NCBI GenBank assembly: GCA_905221615.1
Contig: CAJNDT010001313.1
Location: 828,501 to 892,500 of the forward strand
Reading direction: 5' to 3'
From: Symbiodinium sp. CCMP2592
Taxonomy: Eukaryota; Sar; Dinophyceae; Suessiales; Symbiodiniaceae
Length of the DNA: 64,000 bases
In this document: piece after piece, positions 1-9,298 of the stretch
How the letters are laid out: each line of letters starts with the position of its first letter
Numbering within the stretch: the stretch's first letter is position 1
Made by a program: the position numbers and the translations under genes
Notes under the pieces: generated by a model
The model's input: the letters and a program-made list of their open reading frames with translations, nothing else
What the model was told of the DNA's origin: nothing
The model's database searches: none

Positions 1-60
1 TATTGATGTTGTTATTGATATAGAAGATTTCGGAGTCGATATGAATTTTGATGTAGATCT

Positions 61-227
61 AGATGTATGGAGATATTCAAAGACTTCCATGGTCGCATCA
101 ACATCTCCGCAAAGAAGGTGTTGGAAGGGGCGGTGCAGTCAGCTTGCGACTTCGGGATTTGAACCTGGGGCAGATCACCCGCATAAGCTGCCTCAATTCG
201 CGATTGGACCTCACCGTATGTTGCGAG
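61..227 (+). CDS. Candidate exon(s), unknown protein
   Basis: Two overlapping frames look coding. From ATG 67 the frame reads MEIFKDFHGRINISAKKVLE and stays open to TGA 160; third codon positions are mostly G or C. From about 141 a second frame, ending ITRISCLNSRLDLTVCCE before TAA 228, is also GC3-rich. This could be two exons separated by an undetected junction or one exon with a sequencing error. No domain recognised. Confidence 0.45.
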
Positions 228-230
228 TAA

Positions 231-610
231 AGTAGGGGCAAGACAAGAGACAGTGTTAGTAGGTCCACATCTCTTTCTATAGAAAGTCCATTTGTAATCA
301 CCGATCTATCTAGCGGCTATCTATCGGTCCGCTCGTTGTGCATCGGTACACCAGAACTCGACATTGAGGCCGTGAGTTTTGGTGCCACCCTATTGGCATG
401 GTTCCTGGCGCCATCCACAGATCCCATGAGCGGCCGGGCGTAGGATGTGCAGATCGGGGCTGAAAGGGTTCGGGGTGCGATTGTGGTCTATCAAGGTTTC
501 AAGAGCTAATGACTATGAGGAATACCAGTATCGCCGTATCGCCTCTTTGTCATCCTTCTTGAAAAGGCTAAAGGTACCATAATCAGGAAACCCCAATGTT
601 TGCTGTGGAT
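231..610. other. Spacer with one small coding-like island
   Basis: Mostly unique sequence. Positions 381-440 read GATLLAWFLAPSTDPMSGRA before a stop, GC3-rich and hydrophobic at the start, a weak exon candidate. Nothing else recognisable. Confidence 0.3.
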
Positions 611-616
611 CCCTTC

Positions 617-728
617 TACTTAAAGGATCATGGGACTTGGTAACTAGGGTTAAGAGTTGGGGTAACTATACTTATAACCCCAATTAAGGTACTTATAACC
701 TTACTAAGTCCCATGATCCTCCCAAGTA
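617..728. mobile_element. Family A foldback element (MITE-like)
   Basis: Terminal inverted repeats TACTTAAAGGATCATGGGA / TCCCATGATCCTCCCAAGTA enclose an AT-rich core that is itself a partial inverted repeat (GGTAACTATACTTATAACC). About 15 copies in the window; ends in TA, compatible with a TA target duplication. Confidence 0.8.
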
Positions 729-1335
729 GACCCTAATCCCTGAACCCTATAGATCCCTTTAAGGAACCCTATAGATCCCTTCAAGGAGCCCTTTAAGTGT
801 AGGATTCTAGGCTTAACCCTAACTTGGGACTCTAAGGTCCCAACATGCGGCCCACGACTCCTACAATCCCAAATCCTAAATCCTATACCTGATGCCCGAA
901 GATCGATGATTCTCGCAATGAAGGAGCTGAAAGAGCTACCTACGGTTTAGGGTTTAGGGTTTAGGGCTTATTTGGGGAGTTCCTTAAGTAAAGTTATGGC
1001 ACAGTATCCCCCAAGACCCTCCTCTAATTATTAGGACCCCTATATCACAGAACCCTACTATGGATCCCCTATAGACCCCTTTAAAGGACCCCCTTAAAGG
1101 AGCCCTAATCTAATCATTAAGAACCCTATTTTATCACGGTTCGGGGTGGAGGATTGATGATTGCAGGATGCTGGGCTGGAGCTTTGTTGTTGAGGGGTTT
1201 AGGGCTTAGGGCTTACTTGGAGGATTATGGGACTTGGAGGATTATGGGACTTAGTGAGTAAGGTTATAAGTACCTTAATTGGGGTAGTATAGTTACCCTA
1301 ATTATAACCCTAGTTCCATGATCCTTTAAGTATAG
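729..1335. repeat. Degenerate CCCTAAA/TTTAGGG and GATCCCTTTAAGGA tracts with one family A copy
   Basis: Repeated words (AACCCTATAGATCCCTTTAAGGA) and telomere-like heptamers in both orientations. A small coding-like stretch at 891-945 reads SMILAMKELKELPTV. Family A element at 1214-1332 carries an internal duplication of its left end (GGATTATGGGACTTGGAGGA). Confidence 0.6.
1214..1332. mobile_element. Family A element with duplicated left terminus
   Basis: Left end TACTTGGAGGATTATGGGAC is followed by a second GGAGGATTATGGGAC copy; right end CCATGATCCTTTAAGTA. Core TTATAAGTACCTTAATTGGG as in other A copies. Confidence 0.7.
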
Positions 1336-1401
1336 GGTTCCGCGTTGAGGGTTTAGGGTTAAGGGTGTCGCGTATTTGTTTCTTTCGGATATAAGGCTTG
1401 G

Positions 1402-1497
1402 CTTTTCGGTGCTTCAGTTGTGGACTTGGGCAGAGTCGAGATGTCGGTGTCGGCACTTAAGTTTTCTGTGATGTTGCCTCGTGGTTCAGTGGCTCCA
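1402..1497 (+). CDS. Candidate exon, unknown
   Basis: Frame from 1408 reads GASVVDLGRVEMSVSALKFS and continues to TGA 1498. Amphipathic, moderate GC3. No domain recognised. Followed within 25 bp by the next candidate exon in another frame. Confidence 0.4.
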
Positions 1498-1518
1498 TGA
1501 GAATTTGCGAATTCACAG

Positions 1519-1597
1519 GGAGCCCCTTGACGGGCAAAAGGCGATCCGAACCCGAGTCACCAGTTGGAGGAAGCTGCAGCCCCTGAAGCTCGAATAA
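1519..1597 (+). CDS. Candidate terminal exon, unknown
   Basis: Starts at an AG|G acceptor (AG 1517-1518). Frame reads EPLDGQKAIRTRVTSWRKLQ then PLKLE and a TAA stop at 1595; third positions mostly G/C. The basic tail plus stop fits a C-terminus, which would end a gene entering from the left of the window. Confidence 0.5.
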
Positions 1598-1748
1598 CGG
1601 TTTGAGGTTTAGGGCTGTAAGATTCGCGGTTTGAGGTTTATATAGGGCTGTAAGGTTTACGGTTTGAGGCTTAGAGCTTTAAGGTTTACGGTTTGAGGTG
1701 TATCATCGGATCAGTGCAGGTCGTATAGGGCCCCGCAAAAACCATTAG

Positions 1749-1836
1749 GTTTGATCTCTTGGGCTTCAAGGGCTTCGGTCATTTGGCACGGCATTGGATT
1801 GAGCGCTGCAGGCCTTGCACGCCAAGCAAACACATG
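1749..1836 (+). CDS. Candidate exon, Cys-containing
   Basis: AG|G acceptor at 1747-1748. Phase-1 frame reads FDLLGFKGFGHLARHWIERC then RPCTPSKHM. GC3-rich up to about 1830, then runs into CCCTAAA-type sequence where a donor is expected. Function unknown. Confidence 0.5.
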
Positions 1837-2095
1837 AATCCTGCACCCCTTAGAACCCTGAGAATTTACATCCTAAGAAACTCTAATCCATAATAAGCCT
1901 GCAAACCCTAATTAATTAACCCCTAAACCCCTGAACCCTAGACTTTATAAACTTCAGGCAACAGGAGTTTCGGTCCAGGCTTAGCTTTGGTTCCGTTTCA
2001 GCTCCCAAAGGGGCCTATGTACTGTTATGGGGAATACTTCCCTAAGTCATAATAGTCATTCCTAACATGGAAATCCTACATTGTGCTATATCGAT

Positions 2096-2200
2096 AGATG
2101 GGACCCTTTCGGTGCAGACCCGGGCACAGGCTTCTTCTGCGTCAGCAAGGAGGTATTGAAGCGGGGGGAGGCAGTGAGCGCAGCTTTCGTTTGCGAGCAG
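2096..2200 (+). CDS. Candidate exon, unknown
   Basis: Frame TGG at 2099 reads WDPFGADPGTGFFCVSKEVL then KRGEAVSAAFVCEQ. Strong GC3 bias and a natural mixture of residues with two Cys. Preceded by AG at 2097-2098. No domain recognised. Confidence 0.55.
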
Positions 2201-2341
2201 GTTTTTGATCTTTAACCCTCAAACCCCTGAATCCCGCTAAAACCCTAAACTCCAACCCCTACTCCCATAAACTTTAGACCTTCAACCAATAGACTGCAAA
2301 CCCCTTTATCCCACAATTCCGTAACAATGTGCTGTAGATGT

Positions 2342-2452
2342 GTGGGGGGAGGGGGCACCATCGTTGCTGGGCTGGCTGTTGAGATTCGAGATTTGTATAA
2401 GTGCAAAACAAGAGAAATATACCGACATAGACTACAAGAGTACCAAAGAATG
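2342..2452 (+). CDS. Candidate exon, ambiguous frame
   Basis: Two open + frames overlap here. One reads GGTIVAGLAVEIRDLYKCKT to TAG 2453; the other starts at 2340 and runs to 2552. Neither has a recognised domain. The first has the better codon pattern. Confidence 0.35.
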
Positions 2453-2633
2453 TAGTACTACCGTGTTTCAGGGTTCAAGAGAAACAACTGACTCTACTCA
2501 GGACTGGGGACCAGCAAGTACGTGCATGTGGCATGTTTCCCGTAGTTTATAGCAGGGCATCTTGATTCATGAATGCATTCCTGCTCGTATCAAAGCGTTG
2601 GTCTTGTGATCCTCTACAGGTGTCTTCTTCTAG

Positions 2634-2837
2634 TGCATCAACCCCGACGGGCACAACATCTATTTGCTTCAATACACGTTTCAATTTCCCGACTTGCAAC
2701 CATGTGGCGTACCCTACGTTTCTGAAGTGTCTGTGCGCCCACCTCCGACTATGCTGTATCTGCTCCAGACGAAAGGAAAGAACGCCAGAGCCGAAAACTC
2801 GGCTGCCTGCGTAAACCCCATGCTTTCAAATTTATGA
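2634..2837 (+). CDS. Candidate exon, extracellular-looking, 67 codons open
   Basis: Begins after TTCTTCTAG (2625-2633) and stays open to TGA 2835 without an ATG start. It reads CINPDGHNIYLLQYTFQFPD, then PCGVPYVSEV and a Lys/Ala-rich tail. Base composition and residue mix are clearly protein-like. The longer ORF in the shifted frame (2569-2814) is probably its shadow. Confidence 0.6.
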   Translation, partial: CINPDGHNIYLLQYTFQFPDLQPCGVPYVSEVSVRPPPTMLYLLQTKGKNARAENSAACVNPMLSNL

Positions 2838-3119
2838 CAGGCCATCAAACCCTAAACCCTTTACCCTTTAAACCTTAAACCGACAGAAACTAGATACAGG
2901 TAGAGAGATAGATAGACAGATCGGTAGTTACATACAGAGCTTGATCCCACACAGCCGCAGCCCAGCAGTTTATGCTCCCAATTCCGGTTTTCCAAACCCT
3001 AAACCCAAAACTCTAATTAAGCCTAAACCCACCCAAAACTCTACTTAAACCTAAACCCACCCTAAACCAAAACCGAGTGGCTTCCCAGAGCCACCGATGC
3101 AGCGCTCGCTCTCCACGCG

Positions 3120-3185
3120 ATGCTCCGATGGCTGGGCCTTCTCTTTGCCTTCTGCGCTGCGGCGGAGTCGGAGCCTCTGGGGGTG
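3120..3185 (+). CDS. Signal-peptide exon (candidate first exon)
   Basis: ATG 3120 opens MLRWLGLLFAFCAAAESEPL: one basic residue, a Leu/Phe-rich h-region and an AAA-type cleavage site, the textbook layout of a secretory signal peptide. GC3-rich. A family E element begins at about 3190, so the exon probably ends near GG|GTGCTC (3180-3185). It could be the N-terminus of the Cache receptor whose domain lies at 14.3-18.4 kb; that link is inference. Confidence 0.55.
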
Positions 3186-3189
3186 CTCT

Positions 3190-3292
3190 ACTATAAGGGC
3201 CTTAATAATTACCTTTGCTATTTTGGGGATACCTTATTACAAGTATGGCATAATGGGCCCCGGAACCCTATTCTAACATCAAGGCCCTATAT
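3190..3292. mobile_element. Family E element
   Basis: Ends AAGGGCCTTAATAATTACC and CTAACATCAAGGCCCTATAT are imper­fect inverted repeats around a TTTTGGGG...GGGCCCC core shared with about 17 other sites. Confidence 0.65.
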
Positions 3293-3700
3293 CAAAGGTT
3301 TCTTTTGGGGCTCCGAAGGTTTCCAGTTGATGATATGGGGTTTCGGGTTCCTTTCAGGGGTTTAGGATCCCTTGAAGGGCTCCATGAAGGGATCTATATC
3401 TAGTTCCTTTAAGGGTTTTGGTAAGGATTCTCCTCTATGAGTTCCTCTATAGGTACTAGACTAGAATGCTTCCTTTAATCAGGGTTGAGGGGGTTTAGGA
3501 GGTTTAGGTTGAGTGTTATACTGGCCTGGAGTTATAAGGTCTCATAGAAAGTAGGGTTTTGAGGGTTCAGAGTTTGGGGCGTCTTTGGGGATTGCCTGGG
3601 GTCGAGAGGACTACGGCCTGAAGCTGATAACCCCAAATAAGTTACTTATTTTACACCTTACTTACTAAAGTCGACCGAGATGTTCATGGAATCTTTAAGT
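3293..3700. repeat. Telomere-like and GATCYCTTTAAGG-type repeats
   Basis: Words such as AGGGTTTTGAGGGTTCAGAG and CTTTAAGGGATC recur; no coding-like island seen. Confidence 0.5.
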
Positions 3701-3701
3701 C

Positions 3702-3821
3702 ATGGTCACCTGTGTGTTTTGCCCGCGACTTTTCATCAGAGTCTTGCTTGTTGTTGCTACTCCACTCTCATGCTTGTGTTGCTGTGCTCCGCTGGAGAGC
3801 CCAGAACCCCTAAACCGATAG
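3702..3821 (+). CDS. Candidate exon with hydrophobic, Cys-rich segment
   Basis: ATG 3702 to TAG 3819. Reads MVTCVFCPRLFIRVLLVVAT then PLSCLCCCAPLE: a possible membrane segment followed by clustered Cys that could be lipidated. GC3 modest. Could be an N-terminal anchor or an exon read-through. Confidence 0.35.
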   Translation: MVTCVFCPRLFIRVLLVVATPLSCLCCCAPLESPEPLNR

Positions 3822-3983
3822 CTGCACCCCTACACTCTGAACGCCTAAACCCTGAAGCTTCATCAAGCCCTAACACCCTGAACCGCAAAACCCGAAAGCC
3901 CTAAGCCCAAGACTGGCCCGGCATTCCCTAGCGGAGAACCGGCCCCTGCGCCCTTTCTCTGCCCAATATCTTTAAGCTTTAGA

Positions 3984-4078
3984 TGCATAGGGTTTACCAA
4001 TACTATTTGGCGGGTTCCTTGGTATACTTACAGTATAATGGGCCCCAGGACCCTATTCTAACTGTTAAGGTACCTATA
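3984..4078. mobile_element. Family E element
   Basis: Contains the CTATTTGGCGGGTTCCTTGG and AATGGGCCCCAGGACCCTAT blocks and a right end GTTAAGGTACCTATAG. Confidence 0.6.
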
Positions 4079-4560
4079 GTATATACACCCAGAGTTAAAC
4101 CGCGCAGATGAGGTCCAGATATTTAGGAAGCGAAACGCAGGCAGAACACAAGGAGCGGAAGCTGGAGTAAGAACATATATACTGTTGAGAGAACAGAGAA
4201 GTACTTGAGCCAAACCAACTACTATGTGGAAGGAAGTCCAGACCTTCCTTATCCTTATTTTGAGCTGTTATAAGTGTAAATCTTAAAAGACAGTCATAAA
4301 CATGTCTACATGGTTTTTTGCAAAACAAGTCCTAACCCGAAAAGCTCCCTGCTCTTGAGTTGTCAGACTTGATTTTTGTGTGTTATTGGTGTATGGTTTT
4401 CCGTGTTTTTGTATCGTGCGTGGGACTAGACACTAGGTGGGTACTATTAAAGATGTAGGGCTCTTTTGTTTTAGACAAGGCACTTAGTTTTAGTTCGGAC
4501 TAAGGGTGTAGGATGCAATAGAGCAGAACAGAATCCCACGAATCAACCCACATTACTTGT
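4079..4560. other. Unassigned sequence
   Basis: AT-richer unique sequence with no repeat family, no AG|G-started coding island and no structured RNA that I can recognise. Confidence 0.4.
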
Positions 4561-4577
4561 AGTGGTAGAACATGGTC

Positions 4578-4907
4578 GGCTTGTTAGGCTGGGAGTTGCA
4601 AGTCAAAACGCACGGAAGGGAGTGGGAGAGGAGTGCCTCAAACCCCAAATACTAAGCCTCGCAAACGCACGGACTCAGCGTTTTGAGGCTTCTATAACTC
4701 AGTGCTGTTTGATTCTCAAGAGACCTCTGAAGTGGTTGCAGTGGCTTGTTAGGCTGGGAGTTGCAAGTCAAAACGCACGGAAGGGAGTGGGAGAGGAGTG
4801 CCTCAAACCCCAAATACTAAGCCTCGCAAACGCACGGACTCAGCGTTTTGAGGCTTCTATAACTCAGTGCTGTTTGATTCTCAAGAGACCTCTGAAGTGG
4901 TTGCAGT
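4578..4907 (+). repeat. 165-bp perfect or near-perfect tandem duplication
   Basis: The unit starting GGCTTGTTAGGCTGGGAGTT at 4578 recurs at 4743, exactly 165 bp on. The length is divisible by three and one frame runs open through both copies (RLGVASQNARKGVGEECLK in each), giving a 55-residue repeat. It may be a recent segmental duplication rather than protein. It sits 170 bp upstream of the long HIRAN-like ORF. Confidence 0.9.
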
Positions 4908-5081
4908 AACAATGGCATAGTAGCATCACACTCTGAATGTACCATTTCCTTTCTGTTGATCCTAATGATCTCACGGAGCCAGCACCCACTTCAAAGCTGA
5001 AGGCGTACGCTGAAATGGCACGAACACTCATATTAGGGCACTCATGTTTCCACACTCATGTCAGACTAAGACTCGGTGTAG

Positions 5082-6389
5082 GCATGCGACTCATCAAAGA
5101 GCCACAATGCCGTCTCTCTTGATGTGAGTCGAGTTGTGCTCACGCATGGCACAGACGTGGAATGCAGAAAGTGGATATCTACAAGTGGGAAGGTTTTTGG
5201 GCGCAATGAACATCGAAACTTGGCTGTGGAGGCGCTCAAAAGGAAGGTTATCTGGACCATGGCGCACGGCCCGTGTGGCCCATGCTGTCCTAAATATAGC
5301 AAGGCTTGCGTCAACATCGCCCTGGACCACCTTCGAACAGTGGCAGAACCGTCACAATGGAAGGTTCTGCGACATGTTGATGACGATTGGTACAAGAAGT
5401 CCAGCCGTCATGTTTTCTACACGTTGCTCTTGACACACTTGCCTGAGCCATATGGCTGGAGAATGGTCCAGCCAACAGATGAGATGCAACTCTCGATAGA
5501 CGCGCATGGCTTTAAAATGAGACAGAGGGCTGGTGACACTCCTCGTCAACACTGCCATGTTGCCATAGCCGTGGACGAATTGGACCTGATCGTTAGGGGC
5601 AGATGCTCTGTTTCTCGCACTGGCCTGCCTGCTTCCGTGAATGACTTGACGCTGCTTGCAGTGGGCCGTCAGTACTATACTGATTGCAAATGCGACGAGG
5701 ATTGGGATCGACAACCTTGCTGTCGGCAGCACTGTGATGATCTCTTCGAGCCATCTGCCGATGTCCAGCTGGAGGCGGATTCAGAGAACGAGGCGGACTT
5801 GCTGGCCATCAAAGTTTTCTGCAAGGACAGGCATGTCGGCCATATTGCCTGGTTTGACTGCCTTCTCGTCCACCTCCTGTGGAAAATTCTTGATGGACAT
5901 CGAGTGGGGGAAAAGGAAAAGGAGATAAGGTTATGTGACGACGAAACCCCCACAAAGCTTCAGAAGTTCAGGATCGAATCAGCGTGTTTTTTGCGTTTCC
6001 TTGATTGGACTCTTGAGAACCGGGACTATGTGGTCCCTCGAGCTCCTGAGAAAAAATTTGACGCCAAAGTTGAAAGAGAAGCGCGCGAGCAATATGCGGT
6101 CCCTCCGGCATGTTTGAGCATACCCCTCTCAACCTGGGATGGACGAGATTGCCGCCCTGGTGGGCTCCGGCCCAGGGAGGGGTACACGGAGAGCCCAGAT
6201 AAGAAGCGCAAGATTGGTGACGTCGGGCGCCGGCGCAGGGTGGATTGCTGGCAGGACGTGCGCATGTTGCCTTGCTGGGAGAGCATATGTACGTCAGATG
6301 CGCCTGTGAAAGGAAAACCAGTGCGCTGCTTTTTGAACATGAAGAAGGAGTTTAGGTATGTAGGCATCCCAGTCCTTGTAATTAGATGA
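5082..6389 (+). CDS. Long intronless ORF with HIRAN-like segment
   Basis: Open from 5082, just after TAG 5079, to TGA 6387. No ATG near the start: a GTG at 5124 opens 421 residues, so the true start may lie on another exon (TGTAG|GC at 5079-5083 could be an acceptor). Counting from 5124: residues 50-62 hold a CGPCC...C cluster, residues 189-205 a CKCDEDWDRQPCC cluster, and residues 212-265 (LEADSENEADLLAIKVF ... VGHIAWF) match the HIRAN pattern L-x-x-E-x-x-N-x-x-D-x-x-A-I-x-V plus a G-x-I/V block. The C-terminus has DKKRKIG and GRRRRV, possible nuclear signals. HIRAN domains bind 3' DNA ends in repair helicases (HLTF) and occur in mobile-element proteins. No helicase domain here. The block lacks the TTTAGGG words found all around it, suggesting insertion or retroposition. 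Confidence 0.6.
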   Translation, partial: ACDSSKSHNAVSLDVSRVVLTHGTDVECRKWISTSGKVFGRNEHRNLAVEALKRKVIWTMAHGPCGPCCPKYSKACVNIALDHLRTVAEPSQWKVLRHVDDDWYKKSSRHVFYTLLLTHLPEPYGWRMVQPTDEMQLSIDAHGFKMRQRAGDTPRQHCHVAIAVDELDLIVRGRCSVSRTGLPASVNDLTLLAVGRQYYTDCKCDEDWDRQPCCRQHCDDLFEPSADVQLEADSENEADLLAIKVFCKDRHVGHIAWFDCLLVHLLWKILDGHRVGEKEKEIRLCDDETPTKLQKFRIESACFLRFLDWTLENRDYVVPRAPEKKFDAKVEREAREQYAVPPACLSIPLSTWDGRDCRPGGLRPREGYTESPDKKRKIGDVGRRRRVDCWQDVRMLPCWESICTSDAPVKGKPVRCFLNMKKEFRYVGIPVLVIR

Positions 6390-6580
6390 GGGCACTTGTG
6401 CCTCTAAGGGGAATACCGTAATCTCTCCCTGAATCAAAGGGTAACAAGAGGGACCCCTAGTAAGGACCTCTAGGTATATACCCATAATATAGTCATTATA
6501 TACCCATTACAAATCCCATTATAGGCTAGGGGTCCCCACTAAAGGTCCCTCCTTTTCCCCTTTGACTGAAGCCCTGTTCT
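6390..6580. other. Inverted-repeat spacer
   Basis: AAGGGTAACAAGAGGGACCC (6437) and GGTCCCTCCTTTTCCCCTTT (6545) flank CTAGGTATATACCCATAATA-type sequence, a single-copy foldback of about 120 bp. Confidence 0.5.
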
Positions 6581-6710
6581 TCCGCTGAGAGCCAAGGCCA
6601 AGCTACGATCGCCCTCGGAGGTCTCGGAGGCTGCGCCGAAGAGCGGCGGCCGAAATGCTGGGCGTCAGCCAGGATGCGCGGTGCCCGCGGCGGAGCTTGA
6701 GGAGTCAGTT
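6580..6710 (+). CDS. Candidate exon, frame uncertain
   Basis: GC-rich block without repeats. Two + frames are open: one reads AKAKLRSPSEVSEAAPKSGG, the other RRRAAAEMLGVSQDARCPRR. Codon bias does not decide. Confidence 0.3.
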
Positions 6711-6714
6711 TGGG

Positions 6715-6900
6715 TCTTTTTTGAATATGGGGCTTTAGGGTTTAGGCTTTGGGGCTTAAGGGTTTTGGGGTTTAGGGTATATATATATATATATATGGTT
6801 TGGGAAGGTAGGTTTTAGGGTTTGAGGGGCTTTAGGTTTGTAGGTCTTGAGGGTTTCTTTTGCTACTATGCTTTAGAGTTTAGGTGGTGAGGCTTCGAGC
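6715..6900. repeat. TTTAGGG-like tract with (AT)n
   Basis: GGGTTTAGGGTATATATATA (6770s) embedded in degenerate TTTAGGG words. Confidence 0.6.
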
Positions 6901-6904
6901 TCAT

Positions 6905-6955
6905 AAGGGCTTTTACGTGGTCTCCCACCAGGGGATCGCGGCGGCGACTGTAAAA
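6905..6955 (+). CDS. Candidate small exon
   Basis: Frame GGC 6908 reads GFYVVSHQGIAAATVKG; nearly every third base is G or C. No domain. Confidence 0.4.
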
Positions 6956-7205
6956 GGCTTGGGGTCTTTTGAGGTTCAAGATTTTGGGGGCTTTGGGATT
7001 TGAAGAAGATTCGGATAACAAGTCCAGGCCGTGTTGTTCTTGGGGCTCTTTGAGCTGACAAGGGGCAAAAGGGTGATTTCCAGAGGTAGTTAGGCAGATG
7101 TCCGATCTGGAGTTTTCTTTTGAGGTTTAGAGTTTTAGGGTTTAGGGTTTAGGGTTTCGATCTGCAATATCTGCCGCTGTGCCTCAAGCTCTGAGCAGCT
7201 CTGTT

Positions 7206-7321
7206 TACTTAAAGGATCATGGGACTTAGTAAGTAGGGTTATAATTATAGGGCAACTAGACGTAGAACCCCGATTAAAGTACTTATAACCTTACTTACTA
7301 AGTCCCATGATCCTCCAAGTA
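7206..7321. mobile_element. Family A element
   Basis: TACTTAAAGGATCATGGGAC ... GTCCCATGATCCTCCAAGTA, flanked by TA. Confidence 0.8.
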
Positions 7322-7440
7322 GGGTTTCATGTCGGAGTTGTTTCTTGCTGATCGCACTTAGCTCTGGAGGTTCTTCCGAGGTGGCCAAGGCTATACAAGA
7401 CATGTTGAACCCCTGAAGCCAAGAGGCGGGAATCTCTAAA

Positions 7441-7492
7441 GCGCCGGGCATTAGTTTCCTCTACTTCAATCAAGCGACGGAGCACTCTAGAA
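7441..7492 (+). CDS. Candidate small exon
   Basis: Reads PGISFLYFNQATEHSR in the frame of GGC 7447. Protein-like and repeat-free; no acceptor with AG|G directly before it. Confidence 0.35.
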
Positions 7493-7653
7493 TAAGACCC
7501 TGAGCCCCAAACCCTAAAGCCTAAACCTCAACCAACCAAACAACCAGCCAGCCAGCCCCTAAACCCTAAACCCTAAACCCCAACCAACAAACCAAGCAAA
7601 AGTCGCATAAAGCTCCCCAGCCTCTTAAGCCAAGAAGCCTCCAAGAGCCGGAG

Positions 7654-7694
7654 GTACGATACCAGCATGCTGGAAGACGAGGAGTCACAGCAGT
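7654..7694 (+). CDS. Candidate small exon
   Basis: AG|G acceptor at 7652-7653. Reads YDTSMLEDEESQQF: acidic, soluble. Followed at once by TTTAGGG words. Confidence 0.4.
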
Positions 7695-7978
7695 TTAGGG
7701 TTTAGGATGGTTTAGGTTTTTTTGAGGATTTAGGTTTCGGGGGTGCAGGGTTTAGGTTTTAGGTTTGGGGGCTTAAGGAGCTTAGTTCTTCTTTAAACAA
7801 AGTCTTGCTCCTAAGGTACTGGTAGCTCGTGTAGGAGCCGCCCTCAAAATCAGAATCGGGTTTGGGGACGCGTTGTCGGAACGCGTGCAAGGCTTATCGC
7901 GGTACGCGCGTCGCGAAAATCAGGACTTCAGGGACTTGGGCCCGTGATTTCAAGAGTTCAGGCTGCGTGGTGCAGGCT

Positions 7979-8091
7979 ATTTGATGGATCATGGGACTTA
8001 GTAAGTAGGGTTATAATTAGGGTAACTATACATATAACTCCAATTAAGGTACTTATAACCTTACTTACTAAGTCCCATGATCCTCCAAGTA
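7979..8091. mobile_element. Family A element, degenerate left end
   Basis: GGATCATGGGACTTAGTAAG ... ACTAAGTCCCATGATCCTCC. Confidence 0.75.
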
Positions 8092-8196
8092 CGCTGACTC
8101 CGGTCCGGTTCGAGACCCTCCTCGTGATTGACCCCCCCTAAACACTAAATCCTAAACCTGAGGCCCGGACCTTAACACCTAAAACCCCACGCACCA

Positions 8197-8304
8197 TGTG
8201 GGAGTTTCCGAAATAGGGGACCCTAATACAGTACCCTAGATAGTAGGATCTTCTCATATAAGGACCCCAAAATAAGGTACCCCGAAGTTTCGGCAACTCC
8301 CATG
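8197..8304. mobile_element. Family B foldback element
   Basis: Termini GTGGGAGTTTCCGAAATAGG and TTTCGGCAACTCCCATG are inverted repeats; core has TAGTAGGATCTTCTCATATA and AAGGACCCCAAAATAAGGTA. About nine copies in the window. Confidence 0.8.
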
Positions 8305-8884
8305 TACAATAAGCCACGCAGGCACAGGTTGCCCTTTCAACGGCAGCCTTCCTCTCCATCGTACGAGAGGAGGCAGCAGGGAGGGCTTTAGGGTTTTAAT
8401 CCTTAGGGTTTGGGCTGGGGTGTGGGCTTCTGGGCTTAGGGCTTGTAGGGTTGAGATGGCAAGACTGAATGTCATGTTTGTCGGTCCAATTTTGAGCGCT
8501 AGGGCGACGGAGGCATCCGGAAACGCATCATTGATCCATCGTTGGTGAGCGTCCACTCGTAGATGTGATGTAATTTAGGGTCCGGAAAAGTTGTCCATGT
8601 TGTTAGTTAGGGTTCCTTCATATCCCTTGCATCCCCCTTCTGCGTCATTCCCTTGACTTCCTGTCGTCTGAGCTCTGAACTATAACTCACTGGCAGATCC
8701 TTCCGGTGGATCCAAGAGTATGGCGGTCTAGCCCTCAAAAGTTTTGGTCTATTCCAGGGTTATGAGTAGAACCTCTAATATAGTATGTCATCGCCCCGCC
8801 GAAATATATATATAGGACATAACCATATAACCATTGAGATGTTTCTGTAATCCGAGAAATATCATATGAGTACAGCCACGAGGG
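8305..8884. other. Spacer, no convincing gene
   Basis: Mixed unique sequence with a few TTTAGGG words (8390-8460). The minus-strand ORF 8254-8556 overlaps a family B element and is not credible. Confidence 0.35.
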
Positions 8885-9145
8885 TACTTGGAGGATCATG
8901 GGACTTAGTAAGTAAGGTTATAAGCACCTTAATTGGGGTATAAGTATAGTTACCCTAATTATAACCCTAGTTACTAAGTCCCATGAGTACTTAATTGGGG
9001 TTGTAAGTATAGTTACCCTGATTATAACTCTAGTTACTAAGTCCCATGATCCTTTAAGTAACCCTAAAACCCCTCTTATAGAGCCCTCATAGATACCTTT
9101 TGGGGAACCCTGTAAGTAGCCCTAGTAACTAACTCCCATGATCCC
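8885..9145. mobile_element. Composite family A element with duplicated right half
   Basis: Left end TACTTGGAGGATCATGGGAC (8885). The right half (ATTATAACCCTAGTTACTAA + GTCCCATGA) occurs three times, ending near 8990, 9060 and 9145, with CCTAAAACCCCTCTTATAGA between the last two. The same composite is at 42957-43259. Confidence 0.7.
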
Positions 9146-9187
9146 TTCAGTAAGCCCGAACTAGAACAAGCTGGGCCCGTGCCTCGA

Positions 9188-9298
9188 CATGTGGGTGGTT
9201 GTCAAAATTAGGGTCCCTTTGTAGGTACCCTAAATAATAGGTGCCGCATTATTATAGGGACCCAAAAAGGGGACCGTAGTTTTGACAACCACCCATGT
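9188..9298. mobile_element. Family D foldback element
   Basis: Termini CATGTGGGTGGTTGTCAAAA and TTTTGACAACCACCCATGTG are an almost perfect inverted repeat; core GTAGGTACCCTAAATAATAG. Three full copies and one half copy in the window. Confidence 0.85.
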
